Positions 11,124-22,046 of a DNA stretch of 64,000 bases are shown one piece after another (position 1 is the stretch's first letter; each line of letters starts with the position of its first letter). The notes under the pieces were generated by a model, which saw only the letters and a program-made list of their open reading frames with translations, had not been told where the DNA came from and searched no databases. The translations under genes and the position numbers were made by a program. The stretch comes from Schistocerca nitens (Eukaryota; Arthropoda; Insecta; Orthoptera; Acrididae): assembly GCF_023898315.1 (NCBI RefSeq), contig NC_064616.1:296410934-296474933 (forward strand), given 5' to 3'.

Positions 11124-11352
11124 ACCGAGCGAGGTGGCGCAGTGGTTAGACACTGGACTCGCATTCGGGAGGACGACGGTTCAATCCCGTGTCCGGCCAT
11201 CCTGATTTAGGTTTTCCGTGATTTCCCTAAATCGCTCCAGGCAAATGCCGGGATGGTTCCCCTGAAAGGGCACGGCCGACTTCCTTCCCCGTCCTTCCCC
11301 AATCCGATGAGACCGATGACCACGCTGTCTGGTCTCCTTCCCCAAACAACCA
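11124..11352 (+). repeat. SINE-2 copy with target-site duplication
   Basis: Starts ACCGAGCGAGGTGGCGCAGT and ends CCCCAAACAACCA. It is flanked by a perfect 11-bp repeat ACTGCACCTGC at 11113-11123 and 11353-11363. The 3' half differs from the copy at 10303, so two subfamilies are present. Confidence 0.94.
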
Positions 11353-11550
11353 ACTGCACCTGCGTGTTTATGGTCACAATCATTCAGATAACATTATTAC
11401 ATCACATGTTTTTATTCCGTATACGGTGATAGTAGTACGTGTTTCAGACTAATATCTGGTGACTTATTTGCTTAAAGCAACAGAAAACACATCTATCTGC
11501 TGTAAACTAAAATGAAGTAGGGCTTTTCTCAGTTAAAGTATCACAGTAGT

Positions 11551-11740
11551 GGCTGGCTCTGAGCACTATGGGACTTAACATCTGTGGTCATCAGTCCCCT
11601 AGAACTTAGAACTACTTAAACCTAACTAACCTAAGGACATCACACACATCCATGCCCGAGGCAGGATTCGAACCTGCGACCGTAGCAGTCGCGCGGTTCC
11701 GGACTGAGCGCCTAGAACCGCTAGACCACCGCGGCCGGCG
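11551..11740 (-). repeat. SINE-1 copy, minus strand, with target-site duplication
   Basis: Plus-strand text runs from GGCTCTGAGCACTATGGGAC to CACCGCGGCCGGC, the reverse of a SINE-1. A perfect 10-bp repeat TCACAGTAGT flanks it (11541-11550 and 11741-11750). Confidence 0.96.
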
Positions 11741-11924
11741 TCACAGTAGTCTTTTCTCTGTTGCTAATGTTTAAATAAGCTGATGTCTCTTCTTTGTTTA
11801 GCAAAAATGCAACGAAAACATTTGAATTATTCATATTGTGACTGTTCTCTCCTCTTAATAGCCTATACGTTTCTTTCAAAGGTGCTTCAAACAAAGCCAG
11901 AGAAACAGTTCGACTCAAAGCTGG

Positions 11925-12525
11925 GTGAATACTTAGCATTACTCCTACCTGATTTTGTATTTATAACCCTGTATTCACCTGACCAGAAGTCTTATTCCTC
12001 CTGCCACCGAACTTCACTAATTCCCACTATATCTAACTGTAACCTATCCATTTCCCTTTGTAAATTTTCTAACGTACCTGCCCGATAAAGGGATCTGAAA
12101 TTCCACGCCCCTATCTGTAGAAAGCCAGTTTTCTTTCTCCTGATAGCGATGTCATCTTGAGTAGTCCCCGCCTGGAGATCCGAATGGGGGACTATTTTAC
12201 TTCTGAAATATTTTTTACCCAAGAGGACGCCATCATCATTGAACGATGCAGTATAGCTGCATGGCATTGGGAAAAGTTACGGCAGTAGTTTCCCCTTGCT
12301 TTCAGCCATTCGCAGAACCAGCACAGCAAGGCCGTTTTGGTTGATGTTATCAGGCCAGACCAGTCAATCATCCAGACTGTTGTCCCTGCAACTACTGAAA
12401 AGGTTGCTGCCCCTCTTCAGGAACCACACGTTTGTCTGGCCTCTCAACAGATACCCTTCCGTTCTGCTTGCTCAGGCAAGCAAGCCTCCCCACCAACGGC
12501 AAGGTCCATGGCTCATGGGGTCACC
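11925..12525 (-). pseudogene. RTE-type LINE, 5' leader and start of endonuclease
   Basis: The minus strand encodes RRKKTGFLQIGAWNFRSLYR, then AGTLENLQREMDRLQLDIVG and ISEVRW. This is the opening of the apurinic-type endonuclease of RTE-clade LINEs (consensus GTWNVRSL... DIIGLSEVRW); the conserved Asn and Glu are present. A stop after QEE is followed by a few more LINE words (RVINTKSGRSNAKY), where the copy ends. Upstream (12270-12525) lies a leader starting ATGGACCTTGCCGTTGGTGG that does not look coding. The element is 3' truncated, the opposite of the common LINE pattern, which suggests later deletion or recombination. The clade call is from memory of related proteins. Confidence 0.78.
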
Positions 12526-12687
12526 ATATTACATTAAAATATCTGTGCAGAACATGGTATCAGAAATAAAACAGCTCATAAAGGAAAACAAGTAGAAATA
12601 GAAAATGCAATATAAAAAGGTACATAAAGAAAACTTGTGTCAGTGAGCTCTTGCATGTGATCTTATTACCAACTTCCCAGATTCCAC

Positions 12688-12894
12688 GCCGGCCGAAGTG
12701 GCCGTGTGGTTAAAGGCGCTGCAGTCTGGAACCGCAAGACCGCTACGGTCGCAGGTTCGAATCCTGCCTCGGGCATGGATGTTTGTGATGTCCTTAGGTT
12801 AGTTAGGTTTAACTAGTTCTAAGTTCTAGGGGACTAATGACCTCAGAAGTTGAGTCCCATAGTGCTCAGAGCCATTTGAACCATTTTTGAACCG
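12688..12894 (+). repeat. SINE-1 copy, young subfamily, with target-site duplication
   Basis: Full-length copy nearly identical to those at 1021 and 36413. It ends CCATTTGAACCATTTTTGAACC. The 8-bp repeat GATTCCAC flanks it (12680-12687 and 12895-12902). Confidence 0.95.
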
Positions 12895-12984
12895 GATTCC
12901 ACATCAATAGTTTACAGTTTTTTATTGTGGCAGTACAATATCGTAAAGTCTGCTGCCAACTGACCAAAAACATCCATTGCGAAA

Positions 12985-13133
12985 TGCTACAGTCGCAGGT
13001 TCGAATCCTGCCTCGCGCATGGATGTGTGTGATGTCCTTAGGTCAGTTAAGTTTGAGTAGTTCGAAGTTCTAGGGGACTGATGACCTCAGATGTTAAGTC
13101 ACATAGTGCTCAGAGCCATTTGAACCATCTGAA
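12985..13133 (+). repeat. SINE-1 copy, 5'-truncated but with intact target-site duplication
   Basis: The copy begins within the tRNA-like head, just before box B (CGCAGGTTCGAATCCTGCC), so box A is missing. An 11-bp repeat CCATTGCGAAA flanks it exactly (12974-12984 and 13134-13144). Truncation therefore happened during insertion, as expected for LINE-type target-primed reverse transcription. Confidence 0.93.
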
Positions 13134-13144
13134 CCATTGCGAAA

Positions 13145-15279
13145 CATCGCCTTGCCAGGAGATCCTTTCAGTAAATTTCTGGTTTTCTACTCAAAAGCTA
13201 GTACGTAGCAGCACACAGGCCTTACACGTATTGTTTCACAATGAACTCACTTCACATGAAAATCGTCTGCACAACATTCTTTCGTGGGACAGGTGTGGCG
13301 TAACCGAAGGGTGCATTGTCCATGAGTGTGCTTGGCGGTGTTGGTGCTATATCCAACACTGTGTCCGCTTTCTCAGTCATGGAGGGCCTGATGCTGTGGC
13401 AAGATAGCTGGTGCTTAGAGGTGTCGGTATTGTCAGCTGTACACAGAAGTCCGGGCCATTTTCGATACAAAAGTAAGGTATGCATCGACAAGTGTCCTTG
13501 GGCAATGACAATGACTCATAAGGAGACCTCTAGAGTGATGCACAGAGGATGAGTTAATCAGCCTCAGAAAAAAGATAGTTTTCCTTACGAGAAAAAGATT
13601 CTATGACTAGTGCATGGTTTTCTGTGTGATCAGTGGCCCCTGATCTCTGTCTTACAGGGAGAAGAAAAAGGGTGTTTGCGCTAGCCATGCTCGGTAGAAG
13701 CGCCTGACATCCTTGTTGCCAAGTTACTTTTGCGACCTGAGAAACCCACTGGTGCAAAGGCTAATTACGCCCAGCGTGTTACTACGCTTGTCTTACTCCG
13801 GATTATGGCCGCTCGCACGTGGCTCCAAGGTCGAGTCGCCCTATTAAGCCGTAGCCGCCACGAACACCGCCATTGTCAGCCACCTGGGAAGGTACGTAGG
13901 TGCCTCGTGTTTTGAAGCCCTCAGAAAACCGGTCGCCGATGACCTGCAGGTGACGACACCACCTGGCCAGACACCCTGCTTCGCCGCCCCACAGTAGTTT
14001 CACTTTTTTGTGAACCTGTCCGTGCCGCTTATCTGTGCGCTTAAAGCAACTATCATCACACACTATTCTAATAAAAATGCAACAGATACATGAAGAACAA
14101 TTTTTCTCTGAAACTCCCTACATGACGTGTAACCAGGTTTAATTACTGCTCGGTTTGCAAGTGAACTCGGGCTCGTTTACTACCTATTTTTCACGTGGCT
14201 CATCTGCAAAGAGGGTTGGTATTAAACGGTTGCATTTGCGCCCCTATTATTGAGTCAGATATTGGCTGGCTTTTGGAGTGCAGTGAATTGAACTATATAC
14301 GTTCAAATTGAAACTTATTTATTCAAAAGAAACACTTTAACGTTGTGGCCATGCATTTTTAAGTTCACAAATAATAATCGGTGCAATTCGTACACTGTTT
14401 GTCTCACACCCATACACTTTCACTTTGTTCCCTCGCATACACTCGCGTCCATGCTTGCACTCGCGGCACTTTGCCGCCCCCAACTCGCCACCACAACGGC
14501 CAACGACCAAAGATCTCGTTTTCCCGCTCATATCCACAGTCCTGAGTCGGGTCACATGACACCACACTAGTCAAAATAATCCCTAAACATGGCCACAATT
14601 CGTTTACAGCATTTTATAATATTTAAATACTTAAATCTAAATACATTATATAATTTTACACATTTATCACCACACTTTTATAATAAGTTGCAATTAATAG
14701 AAAACTAAAACACTATGCAACGGAAATACAACGCCCATCGAAACACAAAACAAGTATTTTCCGGTCTATTTTGCCCAGCATATTATCTCTGTTGCCTTAC
14801 ATGTTTATATTTGAATCGCTAGTGATAGACTTATGTACAAGGATTCAGTGATGGAAGGCCTTAACTTTACAATAGAACCGTCACTTACAAACAATGAAAA
14901 ATAATACAACTCAATTTATTGATCATAAGAATTTTTACTTAGGTCTAGAAATACTGGCTTTCACAAATGGCGAATATCATAGCTCATTAAAACTTAAACA
15001 AAATCCTCCTAACCTAACAACTGAACGCGCACTGTCATTCACATCATGTTAGTTTGTTCTCGATAAATTTCCCAGGCTACTTGTTAAACGATCATTCCTC
15101 AACATCCAACATGCAACACTAACTATAGATTAAAACAACAAATTCAAATCGCAACATGCGCTACCGGTAACTGTAATTACGTGTTTGCATTGATATCATG
15201 AGATTTACACTACAGTGGCACATCATACTCCCCCAACTATACTCCTTTCGCGCCTCTTATCCTCGTGGATGTCATTTTT
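13145..15279. other. Unassigned sequence
   Basis: About 2.1 kb in which I recognise no transposon, SINE, RNA gene or exon. Short overlapping ORFs on both strands (13250-14600) show no motif. 14590-15270 is strongly AT-rich. It may be single-copy intergenic DNA or very old repeats. Confidence 0.4.
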
Positions 15280-15380
15280 GGAAATTTGTGATAAGTTGCT
15301 ATGGGACCAATCTGCTGAGGTAATCGGTCGGTAGGCTTACACGCTACTTAATCTAACTCAAACTATCTTACCCTAAGCAC

Positions 15381-15420
<40 letters not shown>

Positions 15421-15475
15421 CCCGAGGGAGGACTCGAACCTCCAACGGGCGCAGTCGCGCGAACCGTCGCTAGCA
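15280..15475 (-). repeat. SINE-3 copy, minus strand, with expanded (CA)n
   Basis: Plus-strand text starts AAATTTGTGATAAGTTGCTA and includes CCCGAGGGAGGACTCGAACC, the reverse of the box B region. The internal CA-rich stretch, short in other copies, is expanded to about 37 bp of AC (15382-15418). The tRNA-like head is cut off where the LINE at 15476 begins. Confidence 0.85.
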
Positions 15476-15975
15476 TGTAATGGCAGTTGTGGGGAAGGCG
15501 GGTAGTCGTCTTCGGTTCATTGGTAGAATTTTGGGAAGATGTGGTTCATCTGTAAAGGAGACCGCTTATAAAACACTAATACGACCTATTCTTAAGTACT
15601 GCTCGAGCGTTTGGGATCCCTATCAGGTCGGATTGAGGGAGGACATAGAAACAATTCAGAGGGGGGCTGCTAGATTTGTTACTGGTAGGTTTGATCATCA
15701 CGCGAGTGTCACGGAAATGCTTCAGGAACTCGGGTGGGAGTCTCTGGAGGAAAGGAGGCGTTCTTTTCGTGAATCGCTACTGAGGGAATTTAGAGAACCA
15801 GCATTTGAGGCTGACTGCAGTACAATTTTACTGCCGCCAACTTATATTTCGCGGAAAGACCACAAAGATAAGGTAAGAGAGATTAGGGCTCGTACAGAGG
15901 CATGAGGTACCCTCCGCCACGCAGCGTATGGTGGATTGCGGAGTATGTATGTAGATGTAGATGTAGATGTAGAAG
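15476..15975 (+). pseudogene. LINE 3' end (jockey/CR1 type), C-terminal RT segment
   Basis: An open stretch from about 15480 to the stop at 15903 encodes KAGSRLRFIGRILGRCGSS, then IRPILKYCSSVWDPYQVGLR and LGWESLEERRRSFRESLLRE. This is the domain after the RT palm in the LINE at 2502 and is clearly homologous to it. It is unusually free of stops for its length. The 3' UTR ends in repeated GTAGAT units (15951-15974). Everything upstream is absent, so this is a 5'-truncated insertion. Confidence 0.87.
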
Positions 15976-15989
15976 GCGGTAGTCGCGCG

Positions 15990-18090
15990 GCGTTGATGTC
16001 ATTGACGTTAGGCTCATCAAGTACTCGAAATGTTGTCCCTTTTATCTTTTCCTCTGTCGTACCTAATTACGATGCTGTGTATCATGATCGACATCACGAT
16101 AGCGTTGCTTAACTTCATGAATTCCTGTAACATAAAAAAAAATTACGCACGAAGCGCGTTTTCATTAATACATTCATGCTGCAGCTGGAATCGTGATTGA
16201 CATTCATCCAGAGAATTTACTGCTGTCTAAAAGTTTGCTTAGTATGATTCTAGCTTTACGAGGTTTGCCTGTCTTTCTGGGTACCAGAATTACTGAGTGT
16301 TTTTTCTCATTTATATTTACGCATATGTCCTCTGAATACAAAAATCTTTTGATTTGAGAAATACACTTACACAACCTCCTTAACACACAAGACATGTTGA
16401 TACTGTCCGTCTTGCCTTTGTAATATATCTGCTCTGCAGCCATCACATTCAGGTACACGAATCTCTTCTTAGAGCAGCTGAGAAGGCAGCAGTGGCAAGA
16501 TGACGAAATGTGGTGTGAGGTACCGATGGCAGATGGTTTGTTCGATACGGGTATCGCGAGAAAGACCCCCTCAATTTTGTGCCTTCTCCGCGGTTGGCTG
16601 CTACATTCAGAAGTTGCGCTCCAAATTGATAATCTCCTGTTACTAATATTAGACAAACTAAACAGCATATTTACTTGCATTTCACATTAAAGCATCTCTC
16701 AGTAGCATGTTACCATTCCATTATTTCACAGGTATTAATAACCGGCAAAATAAGAAACAACTGCTAAACGAAAAGGCAGACGAAGCACTTCGTTGATCTT
16801 GGGTTGGCGCCTAACTTGGATGGAAGTGGTTCGGCTGTAAGATTATTGCTGGTTCGGCAGTCTCGGAGGGCAGACATGTTGTTTGCCGCTGTCGGCATCG
16901 GGTTAAGTCTTCATTAGCAATGTATGGTTACATGGATATGTCGTTAAATACACAGTACATTATTTTGTTGAAGAATGGAAATAATTTGTGACTCTAAAGT
17001 GGAATGTAATTGTGCAGTTTCTCGCGTTCTGCCAATAAAGAGCGAGGGGCATCCCATATAAACAAACTAATCGGAAATTTAGTTATCCACATAACATCAA
17101 TTACTCGCTAAGAGTTAGTTAAAGCCTCAAGATAACGGTTTCACGACCTACGTGCTGTTTACTGCCCAGGTGACAACAACTGTAGAAGACTGCAGGTTGT
17201 TGAACATTTGTTAAAACTTACGCATTCCACACAGGGCGGTGGAAGCGAATAGGCAGCTCTCAGTACAAAAGAGATCAGTGACACTTCATCTGTGGTAATA
17301 CAGAGAAGGTACGAATGAGAAAAATTTTCGAGAGAAAGGGTTTATCATACACAAGTATATATCACCCTATCTCACCCTGCCTCTCTTTTTCAACTTGCCG
17401 TACCATGTATACAAAGGAACCCTAAATACTTTATACAAAATACCCTCAGAGAGCATGGTCCGCACACACTTCCGGATACTGAACTCTCTATTGGACCCAG
17501 CAGAAGCCTAACACCTAATTTTCACTTTTCTCCAAGTCCACTCCAAATCTCTTGACTGTGGTACCACATAAATTAGAACACGGCGCAGTATTGGCTGAAA
17601 ACTTTCCTCACTAAATCCGATAGTTTCTAAACGTCCACGAGCTCCATTTCGTCCACTTCTATCATTATAAAGCAAATGAGCAACCAATCCGTTCTCAGTT
17701 GACATCATAAGTGGAAATATTCTAATCTTCAGAAAAGACCTGACATGTTCTGAAGTGTAAATTCTTGGTGCCACAGCAAACATACAACCATACATATTCC
17801 CAACACAAAGAGTCTCTGCGGTTGTGAGCTCATTCCTCGCTACCTCCACCTGAACAGCTGTTACTCACAGTTACTGGTTGGTACCGTACCATCTGAACTC
17901 AGTTTAACTTTACTTAGCAGGTATGCTGTAGTAGTAACAAGCACAACTCCCATTACCACCTCTTGCACCTCAGCAAGCTTCCTGTCCTGGCTCGACAACT
18001 GATCTGTCCTCTGTCCTCCTCACAAACATCACTGCGTATTCCCTTGGTGTTCCCTACAGCTTCCTTTACTTCCCCTGTACTCTCTTACGT
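15990..18090. other. Unassigned sequence
   Basis: No named element. Two minus-strand open frames (16204-16680 and 17508-17849) are over 110 codons but carry no motif I can place. I do not call them genes. Confidence 0.4.
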
Positions 18091-18378
18091 TCAGTCGGGT
18101 AACGTATTTACTCCAAATTTAATGCCCGCAAACCCGGGGTGCAGTGGCACCATTGGGCCTTGGTTTTCCACTATTATGGAATCGAACTGGACAACAGCGT
18201 CATCAAATTCCTTGTTACCCACTAGTCTTTCCTCAGATTTTTTGAACCTTATGTCTAATTCTTTGGTCTCTCTCGCGAATCGTTCCTCTAGCCTCTTTTC
18301 CCTATTATCATCTCTCTTATCCGACTCTTCGTATTTCTTATCCTGTTTCGTGAATCGTTCCTCTAGTTTCTGAATCAT
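18091..18378 (-). other. Unplaced coiled-coil ORF, possible retroelement gag fragment
   Basis: A minus-strand frame of about 95 codons is rich in Lys, Glu, Arg and Asp, with a repeat-like pattern: KLEERFTKQDKKYEESDKRD, then EKRLEERFARETKELDIRF. This is very likely to form a coiled coil. It then changes to a hydrophobic tail (DSIIVENQGPMVPLHPGF). Upstream minus-strand sequence continues with broken acidic coding-like words to about 18850. About 1.1 kb further upstream there is TGGCGACC (19526-19533, minus), which resembles a primer-binding site of some LTR retrotransposons. Together these hint at the gag region of a gypsy-like element, but no protease, RT or LTR pair was found. A chance low-complexity frame is possible. 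Confidence 0.3.
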
Positions 18379-20825
18379 TTCCTTATTTTGGTTAATATGT
18401 AGCAGCTTTGGGTTCTTAATTCCGTCAAGCTCCTTTCATTGCTTTACCACCGTTGTGGCTGTTGTGACTGGTTGGCTCACATGAGCTTTCGCACTTTCTG
18501 TGCTACCAATACTCTCGCCTCCCCTGCGATTTCTGGCCCCGAAGTCATATCACTCAGTTCCTTCATTACTGTCTCATTGCTCTCACTGCAATCATTTTCT
18601 ACGACATCCTGAATTTTCTCAATGCCTTCACTGTCAGAGTCTAGTTGTCATGACAATTCGCCCATGACTAAATCCCACATGCTATCGTCTGCCTCTGCAT
18701 GCAAGAGCGCTGTTAAACGCTTCACGTCTGTCTTACCTCGACTCAGGCTCCTCGTCAACATTCGAACTAAATCTGTTAGTTCGTCGCTGAAACCTACCTG
18801 TCTCTTCTATGTCTCGAGTGTGAAAAATCTCACGTCCTTGTGCACATAACGCAGTAAGCAACAACAAAGTGGACCAAGTTCACAGATTAAAAACAGAAAC
18901 CAAATCAACAGAAGTGCTGCAACTTACTGTTAAACACGCAAAGTATTCGCTCACATTACTCAAAAATAATCCCCAAGTTTGTTCCTGCTTTACTCAGATG
19001 CCTAAAAAAATTTCCCACTGTCATGCGATCAAAATTTTTCAGACTACGTGAACAAATCAAACTAAAATTCGAATTTGACCAAAAATCCTGGCAGGAACAC
19101 ACCACTTATGCGAGAAGCCAGGACGTGTGCTTATAAAATGATGATGAAACTGTACCCAATGCTGGCTGAGCCGTCAAACGTCAGCTTTCCTAAGAGATAT
19201 CTCGTGGGAGGATAAGTTAGCTTGTGCTAATCCCTGCCACCCCAGATATAGTGAAATAGGCCGTCCCCACTAAGCTGATGGTTACTGTGCGATTGCACAC
19301 TGTTACACACTACTACATCACAGTGGCCATAACACATCAGCTTGAGGCTGAGACAACTCGCGAAGATGAAATTCCAGCTATGAAATAATGCCGGTTGTTC
19401 TGCTAAAAATGTTATTTATTAACGCTAATCCAAGAGAAATGGTCATTCAAAACTCCTCTGATATTGGGTTGACTTTAGAAAACAAAAGGAATAAAGAATA
19501 AAAACTATAGTAAGAATAACATTTGGGTCGCCACCGGCAAGGTTTCGCTTGTAATTCCGTCATTTCACTGAGAGTGGTTGACCTAAAATAAATTTCCATT
19601 TGAATTTACAAAAGTGGACAATTAGAATTGTATAAAACAAAATTAAAAACGGAGTAAAAGCGAAAAGAAAACAGGTAGAAATTCAGAGACAAAGCGAAAT
19701 GAGTTAGATTCTACAGACCGGAAGGTTCTTACGAAACTTAATTAAAAGATCCCGACTGCCATTTACATTAGTTGACAACGTGAATGACCACCTGTATAAT
19801 TGCACAGAGAAAGAATAATGTGGGAGGTTGTGTGAGTGATCTCCCTGCCTCCTGCACATTTCAGATGAGCCGACAACTTGAAAGTTGCCTACTTTTCCTA
19901 ACCGAGCATTACCAAACACTCTCATTATGTTCGTGGCAGCAGAGCTTATGCACACCATGCTTCCACGTCTCATCAGCGAAATCCGACCAAGCCGCAGAAC
20001 TCTGAACCCAGCACAAGGCTGGCGTCGGCTCCAGACCAAGCATAGAATTACTGTGTGTGAAGTGCACGGAGACTGAACCAAGAGTGTCCTCTCCAATATG
20101 CCTTAACTTACCTCATTAACTTTGATGCGGCGCTCTCCCGCTGCTGCTTCTGCCAATCGCGGGGCATGGTGCGAACGCTCCTCCAATGACAGAGTTATGG
20201 TAGTAACTTTTGCTCCCACCAAGTTTGTATGGGTCGGCCAATCCACATGCTAGAGCAAGTAGAAAGAGCCCTGAAAATTTCTTCTCACGCACTACGGAAT
20301 GCCCCGTGAGTAAGAAATGAAAGGAAAATTTGGGTCGTGGTTCCCAAGAATTTTTCGAAAGATGTTACCTCATCCTCCACAGCCCCACTTCCCAGGCCTG
20401 CAGAAATAGTTCCTACCAAAAGGAACGTCCAGCTGTAGAGCTGGGTTACTCACAGGAGGCACGGTACCTTGCTGGCCTCCGAGCCAGCTGATCGTTGTAA
20501 GGAGGCTAGTGTTGACCACCACAAAGGGTAGCTTCCGTCCTCGGCATAGTAGTGGGTACAAATGACTTCCCAAGACACTTGTACGCAGAACCCCTTCGGG
20601 TATTTGCCTCCCCAAAACAGAGTTAAAGTGTAAATAATATGAAGGTAACACCTGTAATAAGTTTGATCATAAAATGAGAAAGAAAAGGAGTCATTAATCT
20701 AAATCTTCAGTACGTTCATCAAGTGATCATTCAAGTTGATGTATTGAATGAAATAGAAAATACAACGAAAATTAACCTGTCCGACAATTCGTTAGTAAAA
20801 GTAAAATAAGACCTTGCTGGAATGG
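18379..20825. other. Unassigned sequence
   Basis: About 2.4 kb without a recognisable gene. The only point of note is the TGGCGACCCAAAT string on the minus strand at 19521-19533. Short ORFs around 19700-20650 lack motifs. Confidence 0.35.
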
Positions 20826-20829
20826 CCTG

Positions 20830-21830
20830 CCGCCCCTCAGTATGTTACAGCCGTTTCTATTGTTTCTGTGTTCATTGCTACCATTGGTCTACTGATGTAG
20901 CATAGATATCTTCTATATTGATCTCAATTTATTTTCCTTTGCCGGGAGTTACCTGTCTTTGGCTCATAGTTTCCAACGTAGATGCTTGTGTACTGTCGAT
21001 ATCTTTCGTTGTACATCTTCTCTGACTTTTCATATTTGTGTAGCATAATCACGTTGACTGAAAGAGGTATCAGTTCTCTAGTCTCTGGCTCTCTCTTTCT
21101 GTGCTAACGGATTTCATTTATCTGATATTCCCTGTTTCTTATTTCGCTCTCGATCTCTTCTGCGGGAACTCCTTCGGGGAGGTCTTTCAGGATTGCATTC
21201 AGATCCCTTTCTTTCGGGTTCCGGTGGCTGAAGACGTGTGTGTTATGCTTCTCCATTAATAGCTGTTCGTTCTGTACTCCTCCATCGGTTCAAAATGGTA
21301 TTTAACACTCTCGCCCTTGTATAAAGCACGCAGGGATCTAGTCATAGCTTTATTTGCTCGATTTGTTTCGTCGTATGATATGTAACCAGTGGCAGTATGG
21401 TTAGTTTGTTCCGTTACGTCGCTGCTATGTTTGGTATTGCCGGGTTTCATACGCTCTTCTCTACCACGGTTTTTAGAGAGACTTTCAAAGTTGTTTAAAG
21501 TGTGAGCGTTAGAGGTTGGTTCTTCAAGGCGCCTTTCGTTGACAAGAGATTCTTCTCTTTCCTCTTGCATTTGTGACTGTCTTGAATTCGGCGTCCGTAA
21601 AAGCTGCATGTGTGGTTACTTTGTGTGTGGGCTCGTTCGGAAGACTAGATCTTCTGGCCGCTTCTGGATGCGCATATTCCAGTTCAACTTAGGGACGCGT
21701 TGATTTGGTAACTGCTTCCATTTCTTCTTCTCTTGAATACCCATAAGACACTTCTGATAAGGTAGAGTCGACCTTGAGACCAGATGCGTTTCGACGTCTC
21801 GGTGACAAATGGCTCTAAGCACTATCGGCG
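20830..21830 (-). pseudogene. LINE ORF1 (gag-like) remnant with PRE_C2HC-type domain
   Basis: The minus strand around 21100-21250 encodes HNTHVFSHRNPKERDLNAIL, then KDLPEGVPAEEIESEI. This matches the PRE_C2HC domain that precedes zinc knuckles in ORF1 proteins of jockey- and X-type insect LINEs. Downstream (21000-21100) come PETRELIPLSVNVIMLHKYE and YTSIYVGNYEPK, the usual follow-on; the zinc knuckles themselves are not visible. Upstream ORFs rich in Glu and Arg (to 21822) probably belong to the same protein's N-terminus. The frame is broken repeatedly. No RT part is nearby. Confidence 0.6.
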
Positions 21831-22046
21831 CTACAGGGACTCAGGTTTTGTAAAAATCCTCGTTTCTTGTCTGCAGTCAAGACTGTCCCTAATCACTTGC
21901 CTGTCACTATACTGTCCAAACTCTAGCAGGAAAAAGAACTTTGCAGATTCGCATCGAGAACGCCACATAAAACGCTAACGAGCTCCAAGTGGTGTCTGGA
22001 CTCCAACCAGACTGTCGGATTCCCCATGCGTCTTGATCCGTTTATA

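Noticed and set aside
15453-15989. AGTCGCGCG at 15453-15461 and 15981-15989 as a target duplication for the LINE at 15476
   Set aside because: The first copy belongs to the SINE-3 consensus and SINE-like bases continue after it, so the match is probably chance.
17508-17849. 113-codon minus-strand frame as a gene
   Set aside because: No motif, no homologous copy in the window, no supporting splice signals seen.
20321-20345. Second TTTGGGTCG string as another primer-binding site
   Set aside because: Only nine bases match, and there is no LTR-like boundary beside it.
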